A DNA stretch of 64,000 nucleotides from Heliocidaris erythrogramma (taxonomy: Eukaryota; Echinodermata; Echinoidea; Camarodonta; Echinometridae): contig CM046857.1 of assembly GCA_025617745.1 (NCBI GenBank), forward strand, positions 25,761,761-25,825,760, read 5' to 3'. The notes under the pieces were generated by a model. It did not search any database and had not been told where the DNA came from. It saw only the letters and a program-made list of their open reading frames with translations. Both the position numbers and the translations under genes were made by a program. Of this stretch, positions 10,086 to 22,000 are shown piece by piece. Each line of letters opens with the position of its first letter. Position 1 is the stretch's first letter.

Positions 10086-13000
10086 GTAAGTACACTTAAC
10101 ATTTTATTTAATACTATATTAATACTGTAGAGAGGGAGGTTTATATAATTATACCAAACACAAAAACTAAGGAAACTTCAATTCGATCGATTATATTTCT
10201 TTAAAATTAGAAGAATATCTAGGTCGTATTGAATATCATTTTAAAGCTTGGATATTTCCCTATCAAACCATAACATACTTGATATGATTTGCTGAATGGG
10301 ACATGTGCCCGGGGGGGGGGGGGGGCACTATGTCACACATGTATGTGCCGATGTGACGTCCCCCATCTTCAACCTTCTCGGGCCGCTCCCATGATATGCG
10401 ATTTTTTTTTCGGCAAGAGTTTCTGCATTTATTGTCAAATCAATTAACAAATTTACAAACAATTATAGTAATAAATATACAACATAATTGTTCAAATTAC
10501 AAATGTGACATTTAAATAACAATGACAACAGAATAAAGACATGATTATAAATCGAAATGAACAAGTAGAAATGACAGAAATGCAGGGGCCAGCTATCTTA
10601 AGCAAAATGCTTGAATGAATAGCAGCCAGTGGAAAGGGCTACATGGAAACCATAATTAATATAAATGTCTATATCATAAAAGCGATGTCACTAACTGAAA
10701 AAAAATTGCTTACTACAAAAAGAAGGGGAAAAGGGGGAAGGAAAGGGATTGAAGTGAAATGTGTGCAAGTGGGTGCACGTGCAGGTGAGAAGTTTACGAA
10801 TAAGTGGATAGCAAATACTTCTTTAACGAAGCTTTAAAAGAAAAAAGAGATACGGCGTGTTTAATATCATGAGGTAAATTGTTCCAAACATCTGGACCGT
10901 GATGTCTTATCGTTTTTTGAGCTATTATTAGGTGGTCTGTCATTTATGACAGACCTCCTTTTAATTTTGTCAAAATTTTTCTTTATTATTCTTCTTTTTA
11001 AGTCAAATTGTTGTGGCCACCAAATCTCAAAATCGGCCAGGTAAATATCATCGAGTTTCATGTCATGTATGAGGGCAATCATGGACATGGTCCTTTAAGC
11101 TTTTGAAGGTCATCAGGTCATCGTGACGTCATCAAGACGCCATTTTGTAAATTTACAAGATCGATTATATCTTCATAATCGATCATCAAAAATCAATTAT
11201 ATTCACATCACATAAACCTCAATTGACGGGTCATCAAGTCATATCCTCACAGGTCATCTAGAGGTCAGGACGTGCGCGTACGCGCGCGTCAAAATTTAAA
11301 AATGCTCAAAATCACGTAGGATCAAGTCTGCACACGTTTCAGGTCATTTTGAGCATTTCAAAAATATGCGCGCGCACACGGGCGCGCGCGCATTTTCCCG
11401 TATTCTACCATGACGCAGCCTAAACTTGACGTTTTTTCTTGTGTACTCTCATAGAACATAACATTCTGAGCAATTTGATACCTTTTTTATCTTTCTACGA
11501 CCATTAATAAGGAAACTATCGTCCGTCAAAGTTTGCAGCACGCACAGGCGCGATCCCTCACTATAGGCCATATATGGGCAAAAACATGCCTATACAAAAT
11601 TCGCTGTAGCTCGTTAGATTTTTGTCATCATCAGGTAGGGTATGATTCATAAATGTCATTTCATGTATCATTTGATCCTTATAAACATTATGACATCATC
11701 AAAATGGCGCCAGAAGTCAAAATTTCAATTTTTCATGTTTTGACGTTATCACATTTATGCAAATTTGGCTCTAGATTCGTAATTATTAGTCGTTTTTCGC
11801 CCAGATTAGTCTCCACCATTTTCAATTTTTATGACGTCATCACAGTGAAATTTTCAATTAAAGATGCCATGTCAGAATTTTCCCTATTTGCGTGTTATGT
11901 CTATGGAAGATGATTTTTTTTCGAATCATGAATCTACATGACATTGTTCTCTGAGCTGTATCTCAGTTGTTTACGGTTTATTTTGAATGGAAAGGCATCG
12001 GGTATTTGATCGAAAACCCGCTCCAGCTGACTATCACTTAATGGTGGCACGTTTTGGTGTGAATAAAATATGTTAGTATCATCTGCAAATAAAACGTATG
12101 TTAGTAAAGGTGATGCATTGACAATATCATTCATATATTAAAAACAGTAAGGGCCCTAAGATTGAGCCCTGTGGTACTCCACATTTCACAGTACATATAT
12201 TAGATGATTCGGATTTGAAATTAACATATTGACGTCTATTATCTAAGTAGTCCTTAAACCAGGAAATTACTATCCCTAATCCATAAAAACCCCAACAGTG
12301 TGCTCCTTTTTATGCCTCCGCCCACCGAAGGTGGGGGCCGGAGGTATTATGTTTTCGGGTTGTCCGTCCGTCCGTCCGTCCGTCCCACTTCTCGTTACCG
12401 CGATATCTGAAGAATCATTTGAGGTAGGAAAACTTGGTACTAGTATGTATCCCCATACGAAGATGAACTGATTAGATTTTGGGGTAAGTAGGTCAAAGGT
12501 CAGAGGTCACAGAGGTCAATTTACATGAAATGATATGAAATTACTGGTTTTTAGCACCGTTACCTTGATATCTCAGAAACTGTTTGAGGTAAGAACTTCA
12601 AACTTGGTACTAGTATGGATCCCTATACGAAAATGAACTGATTTGATTTTGGGGTAAGGAGGTCAAAGGTCAGCGGTCACAGAGGTCAATTTACATGAAA
12701 TTACATGAAATTCTTGGTTTTTAGCACCGTTACCGCGATTTTTGAAGAACTGTTTGAGGTAAGAACTTCAAACTTGGTACCAGTATGTATCCCCATAGAA
12801 AGATGAACTGATTAGATTTTGGGGTAAGTAGGTCAAAGGTCAGAGGTCAATTTACATGAAATTACATGAAATTCTTGGTTTTTAGCACCGTTACCGCGAT
12901 TTCTGAAGAACTGTTTGAGGTAAGAACTTCAAACTTGGTACCAGTATGTATCCCCATAGAAAGAGGAACTGATTAGATTTTGGGGTAAGGAGGTCAAAGG

Positions 13001-16000
13001 TCAGCGGTCACAGAGGTCAATTTTATGAAATTACATGAAATTCTTGGTTTTTAGCACCGTTACCGCGATTTTTGAAGAACTGTTTGAGGTAAGAACTTCA
13101 AACTTGGTACCAGTATGTATCCCCATAGAAAGATGAACTGATTAGATTTTGGGGTAAGTAGGTCAAAGGTCAGAGGTCAATTTACATGAAATTATATGAA
13201 ATTACTGGTTTTTAGCACCGTTACCTTGATATCTGAAGAACTGTTTGAGGTAAGAACTTCAAACTTGGTACTAGTATGTATCCCTATACGAAAATGAACT
13301 GATTTGATTTTGGGGTAAGGAGGTCAAAGGTCAGCGGTCACAGAGGTCAATTTACATGAAATTACATGAAATTCTTGGTTTTTAGCACCGTTACCGCGAT
13401 TTTTGAAGAACTGTTTGAGGTGAGAACTTCAAACTTGGTACCAGTATGTATCCCCATAGAAAGATGAACTGATTAGATTTTGGGGTAAGTAGGTCAAAGG
13501 TCAGAGGTCAATTTACATGAAATTACATGAAATTCTTGGTTTTTAGCACCGTTACCGCGATTTCTGAAGAACTGTTTGAGGTAAGAACTTCAAACTTGGT
13601 ACCAGTATGTATCCCCATAGAAAGAGGAACTGATTAGATTTTGGGGTAGGTAGGTCAAAGTTCAGAGGTCACAGAGGTCAATTTACATGAAATTACATGG
13701 AATTACTGGTTTTTAGCACCGTTACCGCGATATCTCAAGAACTATCTGAGGTGAGAACTTCAAACTTGGTACCAGTATGTATCCCCATAGCAAGATGAAC
13801 TGATTAGATTTTGGGGTAAGTAGGTCAAAGGTCAGAGGTCACAGAGGTGAATTTACATGAAATTACATGAAATTCTTGGTTTTTAGCACCGTTACCGCGA
13901 TTTTCTGAAGAACTGTTTGAGGTAAGAACTTCAAACTTAGTACCAGTATGTATCCCCATAGAAAGAGGAACTGATTAGATTTTGCGGTAGGTAGGTCAAA
14001 GTTCAGAGGTCACAGAGGTCAATTTACATGAAATTACATGGAATTACTGGTTTTTAGCACCGTTACCGCGATATCTCAAGAACTATCTGAGGTGAGAACT
14101 TCAAACTTGGTACCAGTATGAATCCCCATACAAAGATGAACTGATTAGATTTTGGGGTAAGTAGGTCAAAGGTCAGAGGTCAATTTACATGAAATTACAT
14201 GAAATTACTGGTTTTTAGCCTCGTTACTGCGATATCTCAAGAACTGTTTGAGGTAAGAACTTCAAACTTGGTACTAGTATGTATCCCCATACGAAGATGA
14301 ACTGATTAGATTTTGGGATAAGGAGGTCACAGAGGTCAATTTACATGAAATTACATGAAATTCTTGGTTTTTAGCACCGTTACCGCGATTTCTGAAGAAC
14401 TGTTTGAGGTAAGAACTTCAAACTTCGTACCAGCATGTACTACCATAGGAAAATGAACTGATTAGAATTTGGGGGTAAGTAGGTCAAAGGTCACAGGTTG
14501 CAGGTCTCAGCGGCCAATTTACATGATATTAATACAGTTTTTGGCTACATTTCCACGATATCTCAAGAACAACTGATTATATTGCTTTATAGTCAGAGAT
14601 CAATTAGTATAATATAGGATTTTAGTGTTTCAAATCACAATTTCGCAATAACCATTTGATGAATGCGCATCAACTATATTATACTTGTAGGTGATCAGGA
14701 ATTATCTGAATACAAGCGGAGGCATATTGAAGACGCAGTCGTATCTTTTGCTTGTTTGAAAATGAATCGGTTATTTTCGTAAAGTAATCGTAAAGTTGTA
14801 AAATTGCGTAGTCAGTCGAATGATTTTTTCTGAAGCCATATTGGTTGGGAATTAATAGTTTATTCATATCCAAAAAAGAGTATAGACGTTTGTAAACAAT
14901 TTTTTCAAGTATTTTAGACAACGAGATTGGGCGATAATTTGCAATACGGCATGGGTCATCTTTTTTAAATACTGGAATCATTTTGGCAAGTTTTAGTGAA
15001 TCAGGAAAAATTCCCTGGGAAAGAGATAGATTGAAAATATGTGCCAGCGGGGAAGCCAGGAAATGAATAATTTGTTTTAATAGATATACACTTATTCCAT
15101 CATGGCCACTAGATTTAGAAGGACTTAGAGATCGAACAATTTCTAAAATTTCATGAACATTCGTCGGATTAAAAAATAATGAGTGCTCGGTATGATTATT
15201 TAGATATTGTGAAAAATCATTATCATTAGTATCAATCTTTGGGCCAACATTGGTAAAATATGTATTAAATGCATCAGTAATAAGACCATTGTCTAATTTA
15301 ATGTAATTTCCATTCTCTAAAAATTTAACATTTTGTACATTTTCTATTTTTTTACCTAAAATTTCATAAATGGTATGCCACAATGTTTTGTTATTGTCTT
15401 TATTGCTTTCAATTTTGTCAGAAAAATATGATTTTCTTGCTGAACGGATAATAGAAGTCAGCTTATTACGGTATTTTTTTCTATTTGTTTTGATGTGCCA
15501 AAGTAGGTGATTTAAGTGATATTTTATATAATCTATTACAAGTAAATATTGATTTTATTATTCCTTGAGTGATCCACGGTTGTTTATTCTTCTTTTTGCT
15601 GGAAGTTATTCTTGTCAGAGGCACATTTTTATCATAATAATGAAGAAGTTTGTTTATAAATATTTCATATGAATTATTAGCATTTTGTCTCATGAAGAAC
15701 ATCTTGCCAACTTTCTGTAATCAAATCTGTTTTTAGGGACTCTATGTTGCGTTTGGTTTCTTTTCGTCGAGTAATGTGTTCTTTATTTGAATGTTGATGT
15801 AAGCGTTTATTATCTGAACATATCGTGAAAATTGGTAGATGGTCTGAGATATCGTAATATATTATTCCATTACTATCTGTACTCAGTACGTTTGAGAAAA
15901 TGTTGTCAATTATTGTATGTGTTGTATTTGTAATCCTCGTAGGTTTGTCAATAAGAGGTTTGAAAGAAAATGATGATAATAAATCAGTAAAATATTGCCC

Positions 16001-19000
16001 AAGGGCAGTGTAAGGCAAAGAGAGATCTATATTAAAATCACCCATGAGGTAAATGTCTTTGTTTTCTCGAGATACGATTTCAAGACATGTTTCAAATAAA
16101 AAAAATATATCAGCTATGTTGTTTGTGGTCTATCTATAAATTACACCGACTAATTTATTTTTATAGTTATCGTCAATAATTTCTATGAATAAGGTTTCTA
16201 CGCCGTTAATTATAATATCATGCCTCACTTTATAATGCAGATTATTGTGAATATAAAACGCCACACCGCCTCCCTTACCATTTTTGCGATCTATATAGTT
16301 AAATGTGTAATTCTCGATATCAAATTTTCACTAACCGCACCTCGATTGGCTTCCGACTCGCTCCCTAGATATGAGAAAACAATGCGCACAGCCCATTGTC
16401 CGGGAATGGTCGCTTCCTATAGCCTCCCAGGCCAGCGCAGAGGTGGGGGGGGGGGGGGAGCTGGGTGGCCTAGTGCCCCCTAGTGCTAGTGGCAAGCTCA
16501 GCGAGCTCAATCTGCATGCGACATCGAGTTCAGTGCATACCACTGAATTCAGTGCAGTTCCATTTATACAATTAATGTTGTATTTATGCAGGGGCGGATC
16601 CAGGATTTTGTAGAAGAGGGGGCACAGACCCGGAAAAATACACAATTAAAGGGGTATTTTTTTTTTCATTGTGTACTTAAGGTATGCCAGTTGGGTTTCA
16701 AAAGAGGGGGCAGGGGCCGGTTTTCCCCCTCTGTAGATCCGCCGCTGTTTATGTGATGTTTCAAATTGCTGTATCTATTTTAGGATCTCTATAAACTGAT
16801 AAAATAGAAGATGTTGGATTAATATATGAAGATGCTACAGCCAATGATGAATACTTTTGTAAAGCCAAAAGGACCTGATTAATGATGTAATCACCTGTGT
16901 GTATTATCCTGACATGTATCGTCGCTCATTTCACGAAGTGGCACAAAGGCCCAAAATCGCGTACATAGTCAATTTTGAGTTTTCTTCATTTTTACGATCT
17001 ACTAGCCATGTTCTACCATTTCACTAAATTTCGAGTAATAATTATGTTTATTTATGCAAAAACACGTCGTGCTGAAAGTGACACGAGCCATGAAAATGCA
17101 GATTCATAATTTCACGAACCGGCACAAGACGGCGCGCGCACTGCGAACCGTGTGTTTTCATGCGCGCGCCTCGTTCTTTGTATGTATTACGAAGACGTGC
17201 GCGCTTCCTCGAGCTAATCTTATACTTTCATTTTCGGCTTGTTCATAAAAAAATCCCAATGACCCAGAACCACAGTGTTTGTATCAGGCTGGCCCTCCTA
17301 AAATCTCTCAAAGCAAATATGAAGATTTGCTAACTCTCTGTTCTGGACGCATCCCCGTCATCAATCATCCAGATAACCAAGCATTTTACCGCCAGCTTCT
17401 GCACTAAACAGGTGGTATTGTAGCAACTTCACTCATTTGTTTACATTAGACAGACAGGACTGATCAAAGCTTGGTCATAGTTTGTTTATGTGGATCAGCT
17501 GGTTAAAGTTCATTCAACTGCTCACTTCCTCACTGGACAATACCAAAGACCTTCTTCTTATTCAACTCCTGCACTCAGCATTCATCTTTTGTTCTCCACT
17601 ACACCAGGCAAGGCACTCTACACATGTTCTACATTCTTCATTGCTTCACTCCCTTATAATAGAACTTGTTTTTGTTGCCTGGATACAAACCTTCCAATGA
17701 CATGAGTTTACTGAGCACATGGACTTTCAGCTTTTCACTTAGTAGGAAGTTTTCATCTAGAGAACACGTTCTTTTTCTACTGAGTCACACATTCACAACC
17801 TAGGACTACCAACATTTGGACATCGCATCTTCATTTACTCATCCATTTTCTTTATCTGGCAAACAGCAGATTTGACTCTTATTTTATCAACATTAGACAA
17901 CAGTGATCTACTTTCTTTTCGCTTGTGCTGGCCGCGGGGCCAGTGCAGTATTTGTAAATAGAGATCTTTCGCGATCGCGAATATTTGATTATTATGAAAG
18001 ATAGAACATTTTGGGGGAGATTAAGAATTATAATTTGTTTGCTCTGAAGCATTTAGAGATATATTGTAACTTTTAGAGATATATAGTATGTTGAGAGGTA
18101 TGTTGTATGTTGTATATGTTGTTTTATATATTGTATGTTGAGAGATATCTTGTATGTTGTATATGCTGTATATGTTGTATTACCTTATAATTAACTTGCG
18201 TAAGAAATTGTATTTGTGATGTAGATATTTCCAACTAGAGCGTTGAGGTGATGATGATTTTCAGATCTTTTGTGGTAATATAAGTCACAAAGATATTTGT
18301 ATAATAGTAATTCTGATTTGTTGATTACAAGAAAGATTGACTAAAATCAACTCACATCTCTGAGAACTTGTGCCAACATTGAAAGGGGTGGGGTGACTAA
18401 TGTATGTATTCACAGACATTTACTAAGATGCTGGCGTATTTGTCCGCACTAACACTTCCATCTTTTCTTTAAGTTGAAGCTTAGCTTATAGTAGAGATAT
18501 GATAAATGTAAGTATTAACGACGAACTCATAATTATATTTTGTTAAGCAAATCTTCACGATGACTGTGCATTATTTTTAATTTATGAAGGAAGCCTGTTT
18601 TAGGTATATAGATTTTTTTCAATAAATTTAACTTTATCAATTAACATGATTTTGTATTTTTTTTCTGATTTTAAAATGGTTGATAACCTTGAGTACAGAA
18701 TAATTGTGTAACATTTTTTTTTACATTCTCTTTATAAATTGATATAGAAAACTCTCACCAATTATCTCTTATCTGTTTTCATACAGTTGCTGTGCATGGT
18801 CAATCATTTTCCACTGTCATAATGTATAATATTCACCATTACCAGTTTATAGTAGTGGTATATAGTGAATAGTAATGCAAGTCTGAGAGTAAATTTTCCT
18901 CATATTTTGTCCCTGCAGAGGTATATGAGGTAATTGCTAATTGTAATTTGTTCGCTAGTAGCATTCTCTTGCTGACCTACAATGTGTCATTCAGAAATGT

Positions 19001-22000
19001 TAGAAGTACGTTTCACAATGATGAAAACAAGTTGGATCTTCCAAAAAGTATATAACGGCTTTAAATATTTTATTCACTAACATAATTCGTATGAAGTTTA
19101 ATGAAATCAAATAGAAAGCATGTGTTTCAGTAAAAACCTTCATGATAGTAGTTCAAAACATATTCACAAATGTCTACTAAAAAGGACGGCACATGCAGTC
19201 CAAATCTTATGTGTTCAAACTGTAAGCACATTTGTAAGACAATGCTTAATTTGTTAAAATACTGTGGTAAATTATTGATTTTTTTTGACGTTGTGCTTTA
19301 AAAAATTCTTTCCAAGTTAAAATTATTCAGTAAAAACCGTGAATCAACTTTAAATTCATAATATCAAAATAATATTAGTAAAAATCTGTAATTAATTTGA
19401 AACTCATAATGTATTACAAATGAGTGCAGATGCAGAGTAGTGGTAATTACTGCTATTTTGTGTACGAAATATTAGCATGTGTAAAAATAATGATAATGTG
19501 TTGAATTATTTAATTACCCTTTTCAATTATTAATCTTCACTGACTTTTGTACTTTCAAAATGAATTTTTTTGTCGAATTTTAAATTATTCAATAAAACCT
19601 AGAATAATAGTTGAAGTCAAAATATTTATGTATTTAGAAATGCATGCACTTGTGTTCGAAATGTAAGCACACGAGATGAGGCTCGGTAAAAAATTAAAAG
19701 AGAGAGGGAGAGAGAGAGAGAGAGTAATACTGGGATTGAAAATTAATAATGATGAAGCATGATAAAATGAGAAGTTAGAGAAAGGATAAATGCAGTGTGC
19801 TTCATTGTGCAAAGCAATACTAATACCAAAAGGTGGGCAGTGATTTGATCAAATTGGAGAAAGGAAATTCTCTTCTTTCGTTTTTTGTACAATTTGTTAT
19901 ATATTATTCAAAAGCACCAACGAAACAAGTATTTCTAAACCTCCCATCTTATAATTGCTGTTTTTACTCGCGAATAAACAGCGCTCACCATGCGCGCGTC
20001 CAATTGTGCCATTTCGTGAACTAAATCGCGCAGCGGATTACGCGTATGATTTCGTTCACGAAATGACACGAACGTTTGAATCCTTCCAGTATTCATGTTT
20101 TATCTTCTTTTTAAAAAATTGTATGTGAACAGTTAGTTGAAATTCCCCTCCTTCGTTCCATGTACAATTTATTATATCTAATTCCGAAAACCACATCAAT
20201 TTAATGGTTTCCCAAATAATATCTCATCAATTGCGTTTTAACTCGCGAATAAACAGCGCACACCATGCGCGCATCCAATTGTGCCATTTCGTGAACTAAA
20301 TCGCGCAGCGGATTACGCGTATGATTTCGTTCACGAAATGACACGAATGTTTGAGTCCTTCCAGTATTCATGTTTTGTCTTCTTTTTTAAAAAATTGTAT
20401 GTGAACAGTTAGTTGAAATTCCCCTCCTTCGTTCCATGTACAATTTATTATATCTAATTCCGAAAACCACATCAAATTAATGGTTTCCCAAATAATATCT
20501 CATCAATTGCGTTTTAACTCGCGAATAAACAGCCCACACCATGCGCGCGTCCAATTGTGCCATTTCGTGAACTAAATCGCGCAGCGGATTACGCGTATGA
20601 TTTCGTTCACGAAATGACACGAATGTTTGAGTCCTTCCAGTATTCATGTTTTGTCTTCTTTTTTAAAGTATTGTATGTGATTAGTTAGTGGAAATTCCGC
20701 TCTTTCGTTTCATGTACAATTTATTATATCTAATTCCAGAAAACCCTCCATATTAATAGCTTTAAAGATTACAAATCTTTAATCGCGATTTTCTCAGAAC
20801 GCACTATTCGTGATCCGCGCGCACTTGTGCCACTTCGTGAAATGAGCGACGACATGCCGTTTTGCAGAGAAATTTTATTCTGTAAATAGGTTTTTAGTGA
20901 AACAGTCACAATATACAATTACGAATTAGGCCCTGCCGCACCATTTTATTTTCATTACCTGACATCAAGATTGAATTCAAACCCAATGCCGGGTTCATAA
21001 AGGGTGATTTATTTGTCCTTTGTCTCTTTGTCTCTTTAAGCTCCCATTGCGGCTGCGTTGCTTAGCCGAAATGTCCATCTACGCCTCCTGCTTGTCATTG
21101 CTACTACGATAGGAAATGGTGGAACAGTTCTCGCTTCTTTGGCCACCAGCAAGATACAGTTGTTCATTGCCTTTGCGATATCCGGTGAGCCAATTAGTAG
21201 TGTTATGGTTTATATAGAGTTCCATCATTATTTTGTAGTGACGATTGTGTTCATATGGATACGAGTCACAGGTGGCGTAGCTTGGGTCATGACAATAAGG
21301 GGGCACAGACATCATGGGGCCACCTGTCCTGCTTTATGAATGAAATGTGAATTCATAATATAAGAAAATTGATTAGGCGGACGGTGACGGAGGGATCGTT
21401 TCATCTCTTTATCAAATTTTCTTCCCCCTCTTTTTAAAATTTTCTCTATTTCCCCCCTTTTTCACCATTCGATTGCGGGACACTTGACCCCCGGCCCCTC
21501 CAGACCCAATTGTAACTATAAGCTACTGCGAGTCGGGAACTGTATATTAAGGAATTCAAATTTTCCAACATGCAGGGACCATGTCCTTCCCTGCTGTCTG
21601 AGAGAAGAAGTCTCGTTCGTATTTTGTTGTCTCTTGCGTATAAATTATTATTTAAAAAAAACACACGTAATCATCCAGCCATAATGCAAGACTTGTGTTA
21701 GAATAACAGGAAAATCTCCATTTCACATGGTGGAATAACAATTACGGTGTATTAACTTTGTTTTGAAATAGCCGAATAGATTAAAAAGACGATCAGTATC
21801 ACACTAGAGTGTGAGTCAGAAAAAGATGTTACACTTTTTAAATTGAGTATTGTTTTAAAATTTGTGGGATTAACAAATATTTTTAGCATGTATGGAGAGT
21901 TTATATTCCTTTGTTGGTTGGCAACATTTGTTTCAATGGTTCTGTTACGGTTGAGTGCACAACAACCATTGTTTGCAAGACTCAACTCATTTGCGCCAAG

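Larger units (their letters stand above)
16920..20851. mobile_element. 3.9 kb DNA transposon-like element with 27 bp perfect TIRs
   Basis: The left end starts CGTCGCTCATTTCACGAAGT and the right end is its perfect inverse complement over 27 bases. Flanks 16912-16919 (ACATGTAT) and 20852-20859 (ACATGCCG) share five bases and may be a decayed 8 bp target duplication. Sub-terminal DNA on both sides repeats 'TTCACGAA' plus 'GGCACAA' motifs: once at about 17110 on the left, and several times on the right in a 276 bp tandem array. Inside is a short protein-like frame at 17249-17405 but no recognisable transposase, so it is probably a defective copy. An 8 bp duplication would fit hAT- or P-like families, but I cannot assign it. 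Confidence 0.7.
10086..21040 (+). other. Transporter intron 1, filled with transposable elements
   Basis: A 10.9 kb intron with GTAAGT at 10086 and a pyrimidine-rich tract ending in TTTAAG at 21040. It contains a G tract (about 10311-10325), a minus-strand LINE split by two insertions (10420-16325), a 16589-16747 palindromic element and a 3.9 kb TIR transposon (16920-20851). Confidence 0.8.

Noticed and set aside
12551-14560. Regularly spaced repeats considered as a CRISPR-like array
   Set aside because: Whole 161-170 bp units are repeated with no unique spacers, in a eukaryotic setting. It is a minisatellite.
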